This document shows positions 52,076 through 60,974 of a DNA stretch of 64,000 bases, piece by piece. Below the pieces are notes generated by a model. The model was given only the letters and a program-made list of their open reading frames with translations, was not told the DNA's origin and ran no database searches. Made by a program: the position numbers and the translations under genes. Position 1 is the first letter of the stretch; each line of letters begins with the position of its first letter. The DNA lies in NCBI RefSeq assembly GCF_014395785.1, contig NZ_CP060713.1:276501-340500 (forward strand), written 5' to 3'. The DNA is from Nocardioides mesophilus (GTDB taxonomy: Bacteria > Actinomycetota > Actinomycetes > Propionibacteriales > Nocardioidaceae).

Positions 52076-53209
52076 GTGACCTCTCCACGCGGCTACCTCG
52101 ACAGCGCCTCCTCCGAGCCGCTGCATCCCGCCGCCCGCGAGACCCTGCTGGCGTGCCTGGAGCAGGGGTACGCCGACCCGGTCCGGCTGCACGGCCCGGG
52201 CCGGACGGCCCGGCTGCTGCTCGACAACGCCCGGGAGGTCACCGCCGGACTTCTGGGGGTCCGTCCCGATGAGGTCAGCTTCACCTCCTCGGGCACCACG
52301 GCGGTCCATCTCGGGGTGCTCGGGCTGCTCCGCGGCCGGGCCCGGACCTCGCGGCGGCTGGTGCACTCGGCGGTCGAGCACTCCGCGGTCTTCGCGGCGG
52401 CGACCTGGTGGGAGGCCGAGCACGGCGGTACGACGGGCGTGGTCGGTGTCGACGCGCAGGGCCGGGTCTCCCCCGCCGCCGTCGCCGCCGTCCTGGACGA
52501 GCAGCCGACCGGGGTGCTCGCGGTGCAGTCGGCCAACCTCGAGGTCGGCACCACCCAGCCGGTCGCCGCGATCGCCGAGGCGGCCGCCGAGCGTGACGTG
52601 CCGCTGTTCGTGGACGCGGCCGCCTCGGCCGGCCGGCTGGACCTGCCGCCCGGCTGGTCGGTGGCGGCCGCGTCGGCGCACAAGTGGGGCGGCCCGGCCG
52701 GCATCGGCCTGCTGCTGGTCCGCAAGGGCGCCCGGTGGCGGGCCCCGTTCCCCACCGACGACCGGACCGACCCGCGGGTCGCCGGCTTCGAGAACGTGCC
52801 GGCCGCGCTGGCCTCGGCCGCCGCGCTCCAGGCGGTGCTGGCCGAGCGCGAGCAGACCAACGCCCGGCAGGCGGCCCTGGTCGACCGGATCCGGGGCCGG
52901 GTGGCAGCGGAGGTCCCCGACGTCGACGTGGTCGGCGACCCGGTGGACCGGCTGCCGCACGTGGTGACGTTCTCCTGCCTCTACGTCGAGGGCGAGGCGC
53001 TGGTCCGCGAGCTGGACCGGCGCGGGTTCGGGGTCTCCTCGGGGTCGGCCTGCAGCGCCTCGGCGCTGACCCCCTCGCACGTGCTGGCCGCGATGGGCGC
53101 GCTGACCCACGGCAACATCCGGGTCTCGGTCGGCCGGGACAGCACCGAGGCCGACGTGGACTCGTTCCTCGACGTGCTGCCCGGCTTGGTCGCCGCGCTC
53201 CGGCCCTGA
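52076..53209 (+). CDS. class V aminotransferase, cysteine desulfurase-like
   Basis: 377 aa from GTG. PLP-dependent: ASAHKWGGPAG holds the Schiff-base Lys, VHSAVEHSAV the conserved His, and SSGSACSA the Cys loop of IscS/NifS-like enzymes. Length matches the family. It would take sulfur from cysteine for Fe-S clusters, thiolation or cofactors. The neighbour on the opposite strand is a TusA-type sulfur carrier, which supports a sulfur-relay role. Confidence 0.87.
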   Translation: MTSPRGYLDSASSEPLHPAARETLLACLEQGYADPVRLHGPGRTARLLLDNAREVTAGLLGVRPDEVSFTSSGTTAVHLGVLGLLRGRARTSRRLVHSAVEHSAVFAAATWWEAEHGGTTGVVGVDAQGRVSPAAVAAVLDEQPTGVLAVQSANLEVGTTQPVAAIAEAAAERDVPLFVDAAASAGRLDLPPGWSVAAASAHKWGGPAGIGLLLVRKGARWRAPFPTDDRTDPRVAGFENVPAALASAAALQAVLAEREQTNARQAALVDRIRGRVAAEVPDVDVVGDPVDRLPHVVTFSCLYVEGEALVRELDRRGFGVSSGSACSASALTPSHVLAAMGALTHGNIRVSVGRDSTEADVDSFLDVLPGLVAALRP

Positions 53210-53237
53210 CCCGCCCGGCTCGGCGCGCTCCGGCCGC

Positions 53238-53471
53238 TCAGCGCAGCCGGCGGACGACGTACCGCGGGGTGCCGTCGGCGGCGGTGTCCTCGCCGACGTA
53301 CTCCTGCTCGCGCATCCGGCACCAGGCGGGCACGTCGGGCCGGGCGGCCGGGTCGTCGGCGACCACCCCGAGGGTGGACCCGACCGGGACGTCGCCGATG
53401 TTGTTCGCCAGCCGGATCACCGGCAGCGGGCAGCGCATCCCCCGGCAGTCGAGCTCGACGTCGACGTCCAT
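53238..53471 (-). CDS. TusA-family sulfur carrier protein
   Basis: 77 aa. The core motif DCRGMRCPLPVIRL contains the persulfide-carrying Cys14 in CPxP. The fold-typical GSTLGVVADDPAA follows. It converges with the cysteine desulfurase-like gene 28 bp away. In Escherichia coli TusA takes sulfur from IscS for tRNA thiolation; the acceptor here is unknown. Confidence 0.9.
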   Translation of the reverse strand: MDVDVELDCRGMRCPLPVIRLANNIGDVPVGSTLGVVADDPAARPDVPAWCRMREQEYVGEDTAADGTPRYVVRRLR

Positions 53472-53495
53472 CTCACACCGGTCTGCGGCCGTGGC

Positions 53496-54481
53496 TCAGG
53501 GACGCGGGGTCTTCACGTGCGCGGCGACCTCGGCGGCGGCCTGCTCGCCGTAGGTCTCGGCGCAGCGGCGGACGAACGCCTCCTGGTGCAGAACGTACTC
53601 CTGGGTGCCGATCCGCTCGACGACGTACACCGCGAGCAGGCAGCCGACCTGCGCGGCCCGCTCCAGGGAGAGGCCCCACTCCAGCGCGGCCAGGAAGCCG
53701 GCCCGGAACGCGTCGCCGACGCCGGTCGGCTCCACCTTGCGGATCTCGGGGACCGCCTTGACGAAGATCGACTCCTCCCCACCCGCTCGACCCGCACGCC
53801 GGCGGCGCCGAGGGTGACGACCTTGGTGCCGACCCGCTCGAGGATCTCCTCGGGCGTCCAGCCGGTCTTCTTCTCGATCAGCGCGGACTCGTACTCGTTG
53901 GCGAACAGGATCGTCGCGCCGTCGATCAGGTCCCGGATCAGCTCGCCGTCGCCGAAGGCCAGCTGCTGGCTCGGGTCGGCGATGAACCGGTAGCCGCGGT
54001 CGCGGCACTCCTGGGTGTGCCGCAGCATCGCGTCGGGGTCGTTCGGGCCGACCAGCACGTAGGTGACCTCGCCGACCCGGTCGGCGATCGGCTTCAGCTC
54101 GATCTCGCGGGCCTCGGTCATCGCGCCGGCGTAGAAGGAGGCGAACTGCGCCATGTCGGCGTCGGTGGTGCAGACGAACCGGGCGGTGTGCTTGGAGTCC
54201 GAGACGTGCACCGACTCGCAGTCGACGTGGTGGCGCTCCAGCCAGGCGCGGTAGTCGACGAAGTCCTCGCCGACCGCGCCGACGAGCACCGGCCGCAGGC
54301 CCAGGTTGCCCAGGCCGAAGGCGATGTTGGCCGCGCACCCGCCGCGGCGTACCTCGAGGTCGTCGACCAGGAACGAGACCGACAGCTTGTCGAGCTGCTC
54401 GACGACCAGGGAGTCGGCGAACTTGCCGGGGAACGACATCAGGTGGTCGGTGGCGATGGAGCCGGTGACGAGCAGTGACAC
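53496..54481 (-). CDS. adoK: PfkB carbohydrate/nucleoside kinase, adenosine-kinase-like (frame broken by one missing base)
   Basis: About 328 aa when one base is restored in the C run at 53777-53780. The GTG at 54481 has GAGGA 7 bases before it. The N-terminus SLLVTGSIATDHLMSFPGKF and GGCAANIAFGLGNLG is the PfkB sugar-binding block. The second frame has EPTGVGDAFRAGFLAAL, the ATP-binding motif with catalytic Asp. Mycobacterial Rv2202c (AdoK) has this length, N-terminus and position. Substrate adenosine is inferred from that. Confidence 0.82.
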
Positions 54482-54595
54482 GGGGGGATCCTCACACGGG
54501 CGCCCCCCAGTCCTGGGAGGCCGATTGTCTGGACACGCGCAGACTACCGGTGACGGCGGGTCGGAGTACCCGCCGGTAATCCCTACGGTGGAGTC

Positions 54596-54796
54596 ATGAC
54601 CTACCAGCGTCTGGCGTACGACGATGCCGCGACCCCCGAGCAGATGCATGCGGACTGCCGCGTCGTGACCGCGCTGCTCCGGCCGGCCCCGAGCATCCGG
54701 TTCGAGGACTACCCGCGCGAGGTGGTCAAGCCGACGCTCGAGATCAGCGAGGCGGCGGCCCGGCTCGCCACGGCCCTGCACCTCCACCTGGACTGA
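54596..54796 (+). CDS. small conserved protein, unknown
   Basis: 66 aa from ATG. Mostly helical with one Cys, no membrane segment and no known motif. Divergent from the PfkB gene with 114 bp between. The composition (DYPREVVKPTLEISEAAARL) looks like a real gene. It is followed by a strong hairpin shared with the gene opposite. Confidence 0.6.
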   Translation: MTYQRLAYDDAATPEQMHADCRVVTALLRPAPSIRFEDYPREVVKPTLEISEAAARLATALHLHLD

Positions 54797-54824
54797 GGCC
54801 CCGGCCGCCCCCTCGCAGGCGGAG

Positions 54825-54850
54825 GGCTCCGCACCGACCGGTGCGGAGCC
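54825..54850. terminator. bidirectional hairpin terminator
   Basis: Perfect 11-bp stem GGCTCCGCACC (54825-54835) with GGTGCGGAGCC (54840-54850), loop GACC. It lies between the convergent genes ending at 54796 (plus) and 54892 (minus) and can serve both. Confidence 0.8.
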
Positions 54851-54891
54851 TCCGTTGTGTCTGCGCGGCCGCCACCTGACGGCGGCGAGGC

Positions 54892-55995
54892 TCAGTCCAC
54901 CCGGAAGACCGAGCCGGGCCCGAAGATCGGACCGCTGACGTAGGCCCTGCCGGTGCTGTCGACGGCCACCTCACCGGGCAGGTGCACCTGACCGGGCTTG
55001 AGCTCGCGGCGGTTCGTGCGGTCCGGGCTGATCCGGATCACGGCCCCGATGTCGGCGCCGGGCACCGGCGGCTTGGACTCGATCGCCACCCAGCTCAGCT
55101 TGGACAGCTCCGCGACGTAGAGCGCGCCGTCACTGCGCAGGTCGAGGCTGACCACCGAGGTGAGCCGGTCGGCGGCCCGCTTGCAGGGACCGCTGAACGG
55201 GGCGGCCGGCCGGCAGACCACGCCGCGGGCACCGGGCCGGACCCGCCACACCTCGGAGGTCTTCGGGGTGCCCGGGAAGCCGCGCAGCTCGCCGATGTAG
55301 ACCGCGCCGTGCGCCCCCATCGCCACCGACGTGGTGACCGCCTCGGCCGGCACCTTGGCCGGCAGGTTCTGGGCGGTCTGGATCGCCTCGGGGACGCGGA
55401 CCACCCGGGGCTGCACGCGGGCCACCAGCTCGATCCTGCCGCTCGGCCAGACCTGGGTGACCGCGTTGGCGCCGGCGTCGGCGACCAGCATCGAGCCGTG
55501 CGGGCCGGGGGCCAGGCCGAAGGGGTTGCTGTCCGTCGGCTCGTTCTCGAGGTCGAACGGGTCCGGATGGTGGCTTGCCCACCGCGCCAGGTTCGCCACT
55601 TTGTGCCGCGTGCCGTCCCGGTCGAAGCGGAACAGCGTCGCCGATCCCTTCCCCTCGTGCCCGGTCGTCAGCGCCCACACCGAGCCGCGCCGTCCCATCG
55701 CCACCGCGGCCGGGAAGTCGGTGGGCACGTGGCCGAGGTGGCGCAGCGTGCCGGCGGCAGGGCCGGAGCGAACGATCAGGCTGATCGCGCCGCCGGTCTC
55801 GGCGACGGCCGCGCGGCCGGTGGCCGCGATGTCCAGGCCCCGCGGACCGTTCAGCCCGTCGATCCGGTCCGGGATCGCGGCGCGTGCCGCGGCGTTCGCC
55901 TCGACTCCGGACGCGGCGCCGACGGCGCTGAGACCCGCCACCGAGGTAGCGACCAGTCCGGCGGAGAGCAGCGCAAGGATTCGTGTTCGTCTCAT
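54892..55995 (-). CDS. ScyD/ScyE-family secreted beta-propeller protein (copy 1)
   Basis: 367 aa. The ATG at 55995 follows GGGAG; the frame extends to 56313 without a site. A signal peptide (residues 1-37) leads to repeated strand motifs of a beta-propeller, including GLNGPRGLDIAATG, FGLAPGPHGSMLVADAG and AYVSGPIFGPGSVFRV at the end. The family is named after scytonemin genes of cyanobacteria, but actinobacterial members have no known role. It is the downstream member of a tandem pair. Confidence 0.82.
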   Translation of the reverse strand: MRRTRILALLSAGLVATSVAGLSAVGAASGVEANAAARAAIPDRIDGLNGPRGLDIAATGRAAVAETGGAISLIVRSGPAAGTLRHLGHVPTDFPAAVAMGRRGSVWALTTGHEGKGSATLFRFDRDGTRHKVANLARWASHHPDPFDLENEPTDSNPFGLAPGPHGSMLVADAGANAVTQVWPSGRIELVARVQPRVVRVPEAIQTAQNLPAKVPAEAVTTSVAMGAHGAVYIGELRGFPGTPKTSEVWRVRPGARGVVCRPAAPFSGPCKRAADRLTSVVSLDLRSDGALYVAELSKLSWVAIESKPPVPGADIGAVIRISPDRTNRRELKPGQVHLPGEVAVDSTGRAYVSGPIFGPGSVFRVD

Positions 55996-56370
55996 GGTGA
56001 CTCCCGGTCGAGCAGCTTCCGTGGAGGGGGAACCCTCCACGCCGTCCCGACCAGCGAATCGCCCGGACCGGGTACCGATCAATGGCCCGGACGGCGCCCG
56101 TTGCGGCCCGGTCCGACGGGTCATGCAACCGCGGCATCGCCCCGGAACGCGACGAACGGGCCCGCACCGCCCGCCCGTGCGGTCACCCACCGTCGGTGCT
56201 CCCGCTCCCGCTCCCGCTCGCATCTCGGAGAGCAGGATGGGCGCCGCGACCGGGCGGCTGAGCGTGGCGGGCGGCTGCCCGGGCCCAACCTGCTCTCCCG
56301 GCTGCGAACGCACCGGCCCTCCCGGGCCGCGACCGAGGTCAGCGGGCGACCGGGAGGGCCGGTGCGTGGC
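55996..56370. other. 375-bp gap between the ScyD/ScyE genes
   Basis: It holds the terminator of the upstream copy (56311-56364) and a long leader of the downstream copy with a GGGAG ribosome site. The open frame reaching to 56313 is Arg/Gly-rich and has no site. No other gene or repeat is seen. Confidence 0.55.
56311..56364 (-). terminator. hairpin terminator after ScyD/ScyE copy 2
   Basis: 15-bp perfect stem CACCGGCCCTCCCGG (56311-56325) with CCGGGAGGGCCGGTG (56350-56364) and a 24-base loop, directly after the stop at 56371. It separates the two paralogues, so each probably has its own promoter. Confidence 0.75.
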
Positions 56371-57456
56371 TCAGCGGACCCGGAAGATCGACCCGGGACC
56401 GAAGATCGGGCCGCTGACGAAGACGTTCCCGGCGCGACCGACCGCGACGCTGCCCGGCATGATCACCTTGCCCTCGCCGAGCTCGCGACGGATGGTGCGG
56501 TCGTGGCTGATCCGGATCACCGCGCCGATCTCGGAGCCGGGCGGCGGGGTCTCGCTCTCCATCGACATCCAGCCCATCTTGGACAGCTCGGCGACGTAGA
56601 GCGATCCGCCGCGACCTGTGTCGAGGTCGACGATCGAGGTCAGCCCGTCGGCGTACCGCTTGCAGGCTCCGGTGTCCGGCCTGGCCGGGCGGCACACGGC
56701 CCCGGTGGCGCCGGGACGGACCCGCCACACCTGGGAGTCGCCGGGGAAGGCCGGCCCGCCCCGCAGCTCACCGATGTAGACCGAGCCGTCCGGCCCGACG
56801 GTGACCGCGGTGGTGACCGCCTCGCTGGGCACCGAGGCGGCGCGGGTGGCCGGCTCGGGGAGCTCGACCTTGCGCGGCTTGACCTCCGCGACCACCGCCA
56901 CCTTGCCGGCCTTGCTGACCCGGAGCACCGCGTTGTTGGCGGCGTCGGCGACGTAGGCGTTGCCGTCCCGGCCGACCGCGACGCCGTACGGGTTGCTCTC
57001 GGTCGGCGCCTTCTCGAGGTCGTAGGGGTCGGGGTGGTGCTTGGCCACCCAGGCGGAGATGTTGCGGACCTTCTCCAGCGGCCGGCCGGGCGCCTTGCGG
57101 AACAGCGTGCCCGAGCTCGACGACTCGCCGCCGACGGTGAGCACCCACACCGAGTCGTCCGGACCGACCGCGACCGAGGGCGCCAGGAACTCGGGCCCGA
57201 CCGAGGCGATCTTCTTGGTGGTGCCGCGCCGGTCGCCGAACCGGAACGCCTTGCTGATGGTGCCGTCGGCCTCGGCGACGACGGTCAGGCCGCTGGCGCC
57301 GATGTCGAAGCCGCGCGGGCCGTTGAGGCCGCCGACGCGGGCCGCGGTGGCGCCGGACTCGGCCGCCGAGGCCCCGACGGTGGCGGTCGCGGTCCCGGCC
57401 ATGGCGACCGAGACCAGGCCGGCGCAGGCGAGTGCGAATGGACGTGAACGGATCAT
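56371..57456 (-). CDS. ScyD/ScyE-family secreted beta-propeller protein (copy 2)
   Basis: 361 aa from the ATG at 57456. A signal peptide (about residues 1-32) precedes propeller repeats such as GLNGPRGFDIGASG, YGVAVGRDGNAYVADAANN and VFVSGPIFGPGSIFRV. It shares the order of motifs and both ends with copy 1, so the pair arose by duplication. One conserved Cys pair (VCRPARPDTGACK) matches copy 1. Function unknown. Confidence 0.82.
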   Translation of the reverse strand: MIRSRPFALACAGLVSVAMAGTATATVGASAAESGATAARVGGLNGPRGFDIGASGLTVVAEADGTISKAFRFGDRRGTTKKIASVGPEFLAPSVAVGPDDSVWVLTVGGESSSSGTLFRKAPGRPLEKVRNISAWVAKHHPDPYDLEKAPTESNPYGVAVGRDGNAYVADAANNAVLRVSKAGKVAVVAEVKPRKVELPEPATRAASVPSEAVTTAVTVGPDGSVYIGELRGGPAFPGDSQVWRVRPGATGAVCRPARPDTGACKRYADGLTSIVDLDTGRGGSLYVAELSKMGWMSMESETPPPGSEIGAVIRISHDRTIRRELGEGKVIMPGSVAVGRAGNVFVSGPIFGPGSIFRVR

Positions 57457-57686
57457 GGATGAAGCCCCTCCAGAGCAGACGGAGCGGGGCGGCCCCCCGG
57501 CTCCGCCCCGCAGACGAGCACCCAGCCAACCGGGTGCCCACGGCGCGTCGCCATGACCTGTCCGGATCATCTCAATCAACCGGTATGACTAGTCCGAGCG
57601 GTTAGTCACCAGAGTCTGCTGCGCGGTCTGAACGTCCGCTCCGCGGTCGGCGGGAACCGGACCCGGCTCCGGGACGTCTGACCACC

Positions 57687-58316
57687 ATGAGCGACGAGAT
57701 CCCGCCCCGTGGCGCCGGCGCCCCCGACGGCCCCGCCCCCGCACCGGCGCACAGCGGACGCTCCTGGCTGGTGCCGCTGCTGGCGGCCCTGGTGGTGCTG
57801 CTGGTGGTCGGTGGGATCGCGTTCGCCTGGCAGCAGCAGCGGCCCGGACCCGGTGCGGGTCGGGCGGTCGCGCCGGGGGCGGGCTCGGCACCCGGGAACG
57901 CGGGCTCGGCCGGCCCCGGCGACGCGGGCTCGGCTGCGCCGGGAAACGCGGGTACGGCGGACCCCGGAGGTGCCGGAGCGGACGTCGACCTCGGCACGAT
58001 CGCCGCGACCGGCTACCACGTGGACGGGCCGCGACGGCTGAGCATCGTCTACGTCAACGGCGTGCCGGACTGCTACGGCACCGCCGGCCGGCCGCGGGTG
58101 GTCGAGACCGCGGCGTCGGTGACCGTCACGATCCCGCGGGTACCCGCCCCGGACGCGGACAGCCCCGGCGCGAGCGACCGGGCCTGCATCGACCTCGCGG
58201 TGATCGGCTCGGTCGACGTCGCGCTGGCGGCCCCGCTGGGCGACCGGACAGTTCGCGACGGCTCCCGCGGCGGCGCCGTACTCCCGCTGCAGTCACCGCC
58301 CGACGACGGCACCTGA
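57687..58316 (+). CDS. membrane-anchored protein with Gly/Ala/Pro/Asn repeat linker
   Basis: 209 aa. A short Pro-rich cytoplasmic start, one membrane segment (residues 26-46), then a linker at about 53-98 made of repeats like PGNAGSA and PGDAGSA. A beta-rich extracellular domain with two Cys (VPDCYG and RACIDL) ends the protein. The linker DNA is repetitive and could vary in length. It ends at a strong shared terminator. Function unknown. Confidence 0.7.
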   Translation: MSDEIPPRGAGAPDGPAPAPAHSGRSWLVPLLAALVVLLVVGGIAFAWQQQRPGPGAGRAVAPGAGSAPGNAGSAGPGDAGSAAPGNAGTADPGGAGADVDLGTIAATGYHVDGPRRLSIVYVNGVPDCYGTAGRPRVVETAASVTVTIPRVPAPDADSPGASDRACIDLAVIGSVDVALAAPLGDRTVRDGSRGGAVLPLQSPPDDGT

Positions 58317-58331
58317 GCGGGTGTGGAACGA

Positions 58332-58369
58332 CAACGACCCCCTGTCCCGCGAGGGACAGAGGGTCGTTG
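58332..58369. terminator. bidirectional hairpin terminator
   Basis: 17-bp stem with one mismatch: CAACGACCCCCTGTCCC (58332-58348) with GGGACAGAGGGTCGTTG (58353-58369), loop GCGA. It lies between the convergent membrane-protein and erpA genes. Confidence 0.88.
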
Positions 58370-58378
58370 CCTGGGAGC

Positions 58379-58741
58379 TCAGTGGAACGAGTCGCCGCAG
58401 GCGCAGGAGCCGGTCGCATTCGGGTTGTCGATCGTGAAGCCCTGCTTCTCGATCGTGTCCACGAAGTCGATGACGGCACCGCTGAGGTAGGGGACGCTCA
58501 TCCGGTCGACGACCACGTGCACGCCGTCGAAGTCGGTGACGACGTCACCGTCGAGGTTCCGCTCGTCGAAGAACAGCTGGTAGCGCAGACCCGAGCAGCC
58601 GCCCGGCTGCACGGCGATGCGCAGTGCCAGGTCGTCGCGGCCCTCCTGCTCGAGGAGCGCCTTGACCTTCGCGGCCGCGGTGTCGCTGAGGTTGATGCTG
58701 TCGGTGCGGATCTCTGTGGTGCTCTCGACCTGCTCGGTCAT
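58379..58741 (-). CDS. erpA: iron-sulfur cluster insertion protein (HesB/IscA/ErpA family)
   Basis: 120 aa. An A-type carrier that delivers Fe-S clusters to enzymes. The three conserved Cys are present: Cys49 in GGCSG, and Cys113 and Cys115 in SCACGDSF. Length matches the family and Rv2204c. Its neighbours do not form an isc or suf operon. NadA, an Fe-S enzyme, lies 2.2 kb away. Confidence 0.94.
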   Translation of the reverse strand: MTEQVESTTEIRTDSINLSDTAAAKVKALLEQEGRDDLALRIAVQPGGCSGLRYQLFFDERNLDGDVVTDFDGVHVVVDRMSVPYLSGAVIDFVDTIEKQGFTIDNPNATGSCACGDSFH

Positions 58742-58849
58742 CTTCTCGCTCCCAAAACTCGACTCCGGGTGGTGCTGTTCTCAATGGTCGCACACGAGCA
58801 GGTATTCCCAAGCAGCCCCGTTCGATCCGGACCCTTTGTGGCGCGGGGC

Positions 58850-59956
58850 TCAGTGCGACCAGGTCCGGGCGACCCGCTCGGCGAGCCGGGCCAGGCTGCC
58901 CGCCGGGTCGGCGAAGCTCGCCTGCTCCCCCACCACGTCGACCATGGCGTACGCCGACTCCACGCCCAGCGCCCGCATCTCCCGGGAGCCGATGAGCACC
59001 TGGCCGGCGAGCGCGATGCAGGGGCGTACGGCGTGCGCCGCCACCGCCGCGACGCCGTAGGGGACCTTGCCGGAGCGGGAGGAGAAGTCGAACGCGCCCT
59101 CCCCGGTCACCACCAGGTCCGCCTGCCGGGCCCGCTCGGCCAGCCCGACCGCCTCGGCGACCAGTCCGATCCCCGGCTCGCGGGTGCCGCCGAGGAGCAG
59201 CAGCGCGAAGCCCAGCCCGCCCGCGGCACCGGCGCCCCTGGCCAGCGCGACCTTCTTGTCGGTGGCGCCGACGAGCCGCTCCAGCGTGGCGTCCACGGCC
59301 TGCAGCCGGTCCGCGGCGACGCCCTTGCCGGGGCCGTAGAGGTTCGTGGTGCCGATCAGCCCGAGCAGCGGGCTGTCGATGTCGGTGGCCGCCACCAGCC
59401 GCACCCCGGCGACCCGGTCGCGGGCGGCTGAGACGTCGACGCTCTCCAGGGTCGCCAGGCTGCTCGGGCCGCAGTCCAGCGCGTCCGCCGGCTCGGCCAC
59501 CGCGCCCAGCGCGGCCAGCAGCCCGGCACCGCCGTCGTTGGTGCCCGAGCCGCCGAGCCCCACGACGACCGTGCCGGCGCCGGCGTCGAGCGCCGCGACC
59601 AGCAGCTCCCCCACGCCGCGCGAGGTGGCCCGCTCCGGGTCGCGCTCGGCCTCCGGGGTCAGGTGCAGCCCGCAGGCCTGCGCGCTCTCGACGTAGGCGG
59701 TGCCGCCGCGGCCGCCGTGCAGCAGCACGGTCGCCGGCACCGGGTCGCCGTAGGGCCCGGTCACCGTGACCGCCAGCAGCTCGCCGCCGAGCGAGGCGTG
59801 CAGCACGTCCACGAAGCCCGGGCCGCCGTCGGCCATCGGCACCAGGTCCATCACGTCGTCCGGGGATCGGCGTCGCCACCCCTCCGCGATCGCGGCGGCC
59901 GCCTCCACGGCGGTCAGGGTGCCGGCGAACTTGTCCGGGGCGATGAGCACGCGCAT
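58850..59956 (-). CDS. glxK: glycerate kinase
   Basis: 368 aa. Phosphorylates D-glycerate with ATP in the cytoplasm. Family signatures are seen in order: APDKFAGTLTAVEAAAAIAEGW at the N-terminus, PMADGGPGFVD, GLGGSGTNDGGAGLLAALGA and VTGEGAFDFSSRSGKVPYGVA. It is complete at normal length. Rv2205c is the positional equivalent. It is upstream of erpA on the same strand and divergent from the GNAT gene. Confidence 0.93.
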   Translation of the reverse strand: MRVLIAPDKFAGTLTAVEAAAAIAEGWRRRSPDDVMDLVPMADGGPGFVDVLHASLGGELLAVTVTGPYGDPVPATVLLHGGRGGTAYVESAQACGLHLTPEAERDPERATSRGVGELLVAALDAGAGTVVVGLGGSGTNDGGAGLLAALGAVAEPADALDCGPSSLATLESVDVSAARDRVAGVRLVAATDIDSPLLGLIGTTNLYGPGKGVAADRLQAVDATLERLVGATDKKVALARGAGAAGGLGFALLLLGGTREPGIGLVAEAVGLAERARQADLVVTGEGAFDFSSRSGKVPYGVAAVAAHAVRPCIALAGQVLIGSREMRALGVESAYAMVDVVGEQASFADPAGSLARLAERVARTWSH

Positions 59957-60021
59957 GGGCTCATCCTGCCCTCCTCGTCGAGCTCGCGCGCCGGAGCGGC
60001 CGGATCGGTAGGTTGACGCGG

Positions 60022-60912
60022 GTGGGCGTCGACTACTGGATCCGGCCGATGCAGCCCGACGACGTACCCGCCGTGGAGCTGCTGACCCGGGAGGGCTTCT
60101 ACGACTTCGACGTGCGGACCCACCGGGCGCACTGGCCGCAGCCGGCGCCCCGCTCGGAGGCGGCCGCGGCCACCTGGCGGTCGCGGGCCGAGCACTTCCT
60201 GGCCACCGGCCCGGGCGGCTGCTTCGTCGCCGAGGACGCCTCCGGGCCGATCGGGGCGGCGATCGCGCTGCGGCGGGAGCTGCTCTGGGTGCTGTCCACC
60301 TTCGTGGTCCGGCCCGGCCTGCAGGGTCACGGGGTGGGCAAGCAGCTGCTGCTCGCCGCGCTCGAGCACGGCCGCGGCTGCCTGCGCGGGCTGATCTCGG
60401 CGTCGGACGACCCGCTGGCGCTGCGGCGCTACCACGCGGCCGGGTTCACCCTGCACCCGATGATGTTCCTGCGCGGCCCGGTGCCGCGGGAGGTGCTGCC
60501 GGTGGTCGAGCGGGTCCGGGACGGGTCCGCCGCCGACGTCGAGCTGATGGACTCCGTCGACCGGCGGGTCCGCGACGCCGCCCACGGGGTGGACCACCAG
60601 TTCCTGCTGCGTCACCATCGGCTGGTCGTCGTGGACCGCTCGACGGGCCAGGGGTACGCGTACGTCGCCCAGGGCGGCGGCGCCCACCTGCTGGCCGCCA
60701 CGAACCGGCGTACCGCCGTCGACCTGCTCTGGGAGTCCCTGGCCGCCGCCCCACCCGGTGAGCAGGCGGCGATCGGGCACCTCACGGCCGCGAACCCGTG
60801 GGCCGTCGACATCGGGATGACCGCGCGGATGGAGCTGCACACCGCGGGCTACCTCGCCACCCGGCAGATGAAGCCGCCGGCGCCGTACCTGCCCAGCGGG
60901 CACGTGCTCTGA
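60022..60912 (+). CDS. GNAT-family N-acetyltransferase
   Basis: 296 aa from GTG at 60022; a TTG at 60013 is possible. The N-terminal GNAT domain has the acetyl-CoA loop RPGLQGHGVGKQLL near residue 97 and FVAEDASGPIGAA. A second, more divergent GNAT-like half (VDHQFLLRHHRLVVV onwards) makes this a double-length protein. The substrate cannot be told. It is 62 bp upstream of nadA on the same strand. Confidence 0.83.
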   Translation: MGVDYWIRPMQPDDVPAVELLTREGFYDFDVRTHRAHWPQPAPRSEAAAATWRSRAEHFLATGPGGCFVAEDASGPIGAAIALRRELLWVLSTFVVRPGLQGHGVGKQLLLAALEHGRGCLRGLISASDDPLALRRYHAAGFTLHPMMFLRGPVPREVLPVVERVRDGSAADVELMDSVDRRVRDAAHGVDHQFLLRHHRLVVVDRSTGQGYAYVAQGGGAHLLAATNRRTAVDLLWESLAAAPPGEQAAIGHLTAANPWAVDIGMTARMELHTAGYLATRQMKPPAPYLPSGHVL

Positions 60913-60974
60913 TTCGGCTCGGCCCTGGGCGATATGCCCCGTGACTCCTCGGCGCTGCGTGCGAGAATCGTCAC

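Noticed and set aside
54982-57447. Open frame of 821 codons on the plus strand
   Set aside because: It lies antisense to both ScyD/ScyE genes, which have signal peptides and repeats. The predicted protein is Arg/Gly/Asp-rich shadow sequence.
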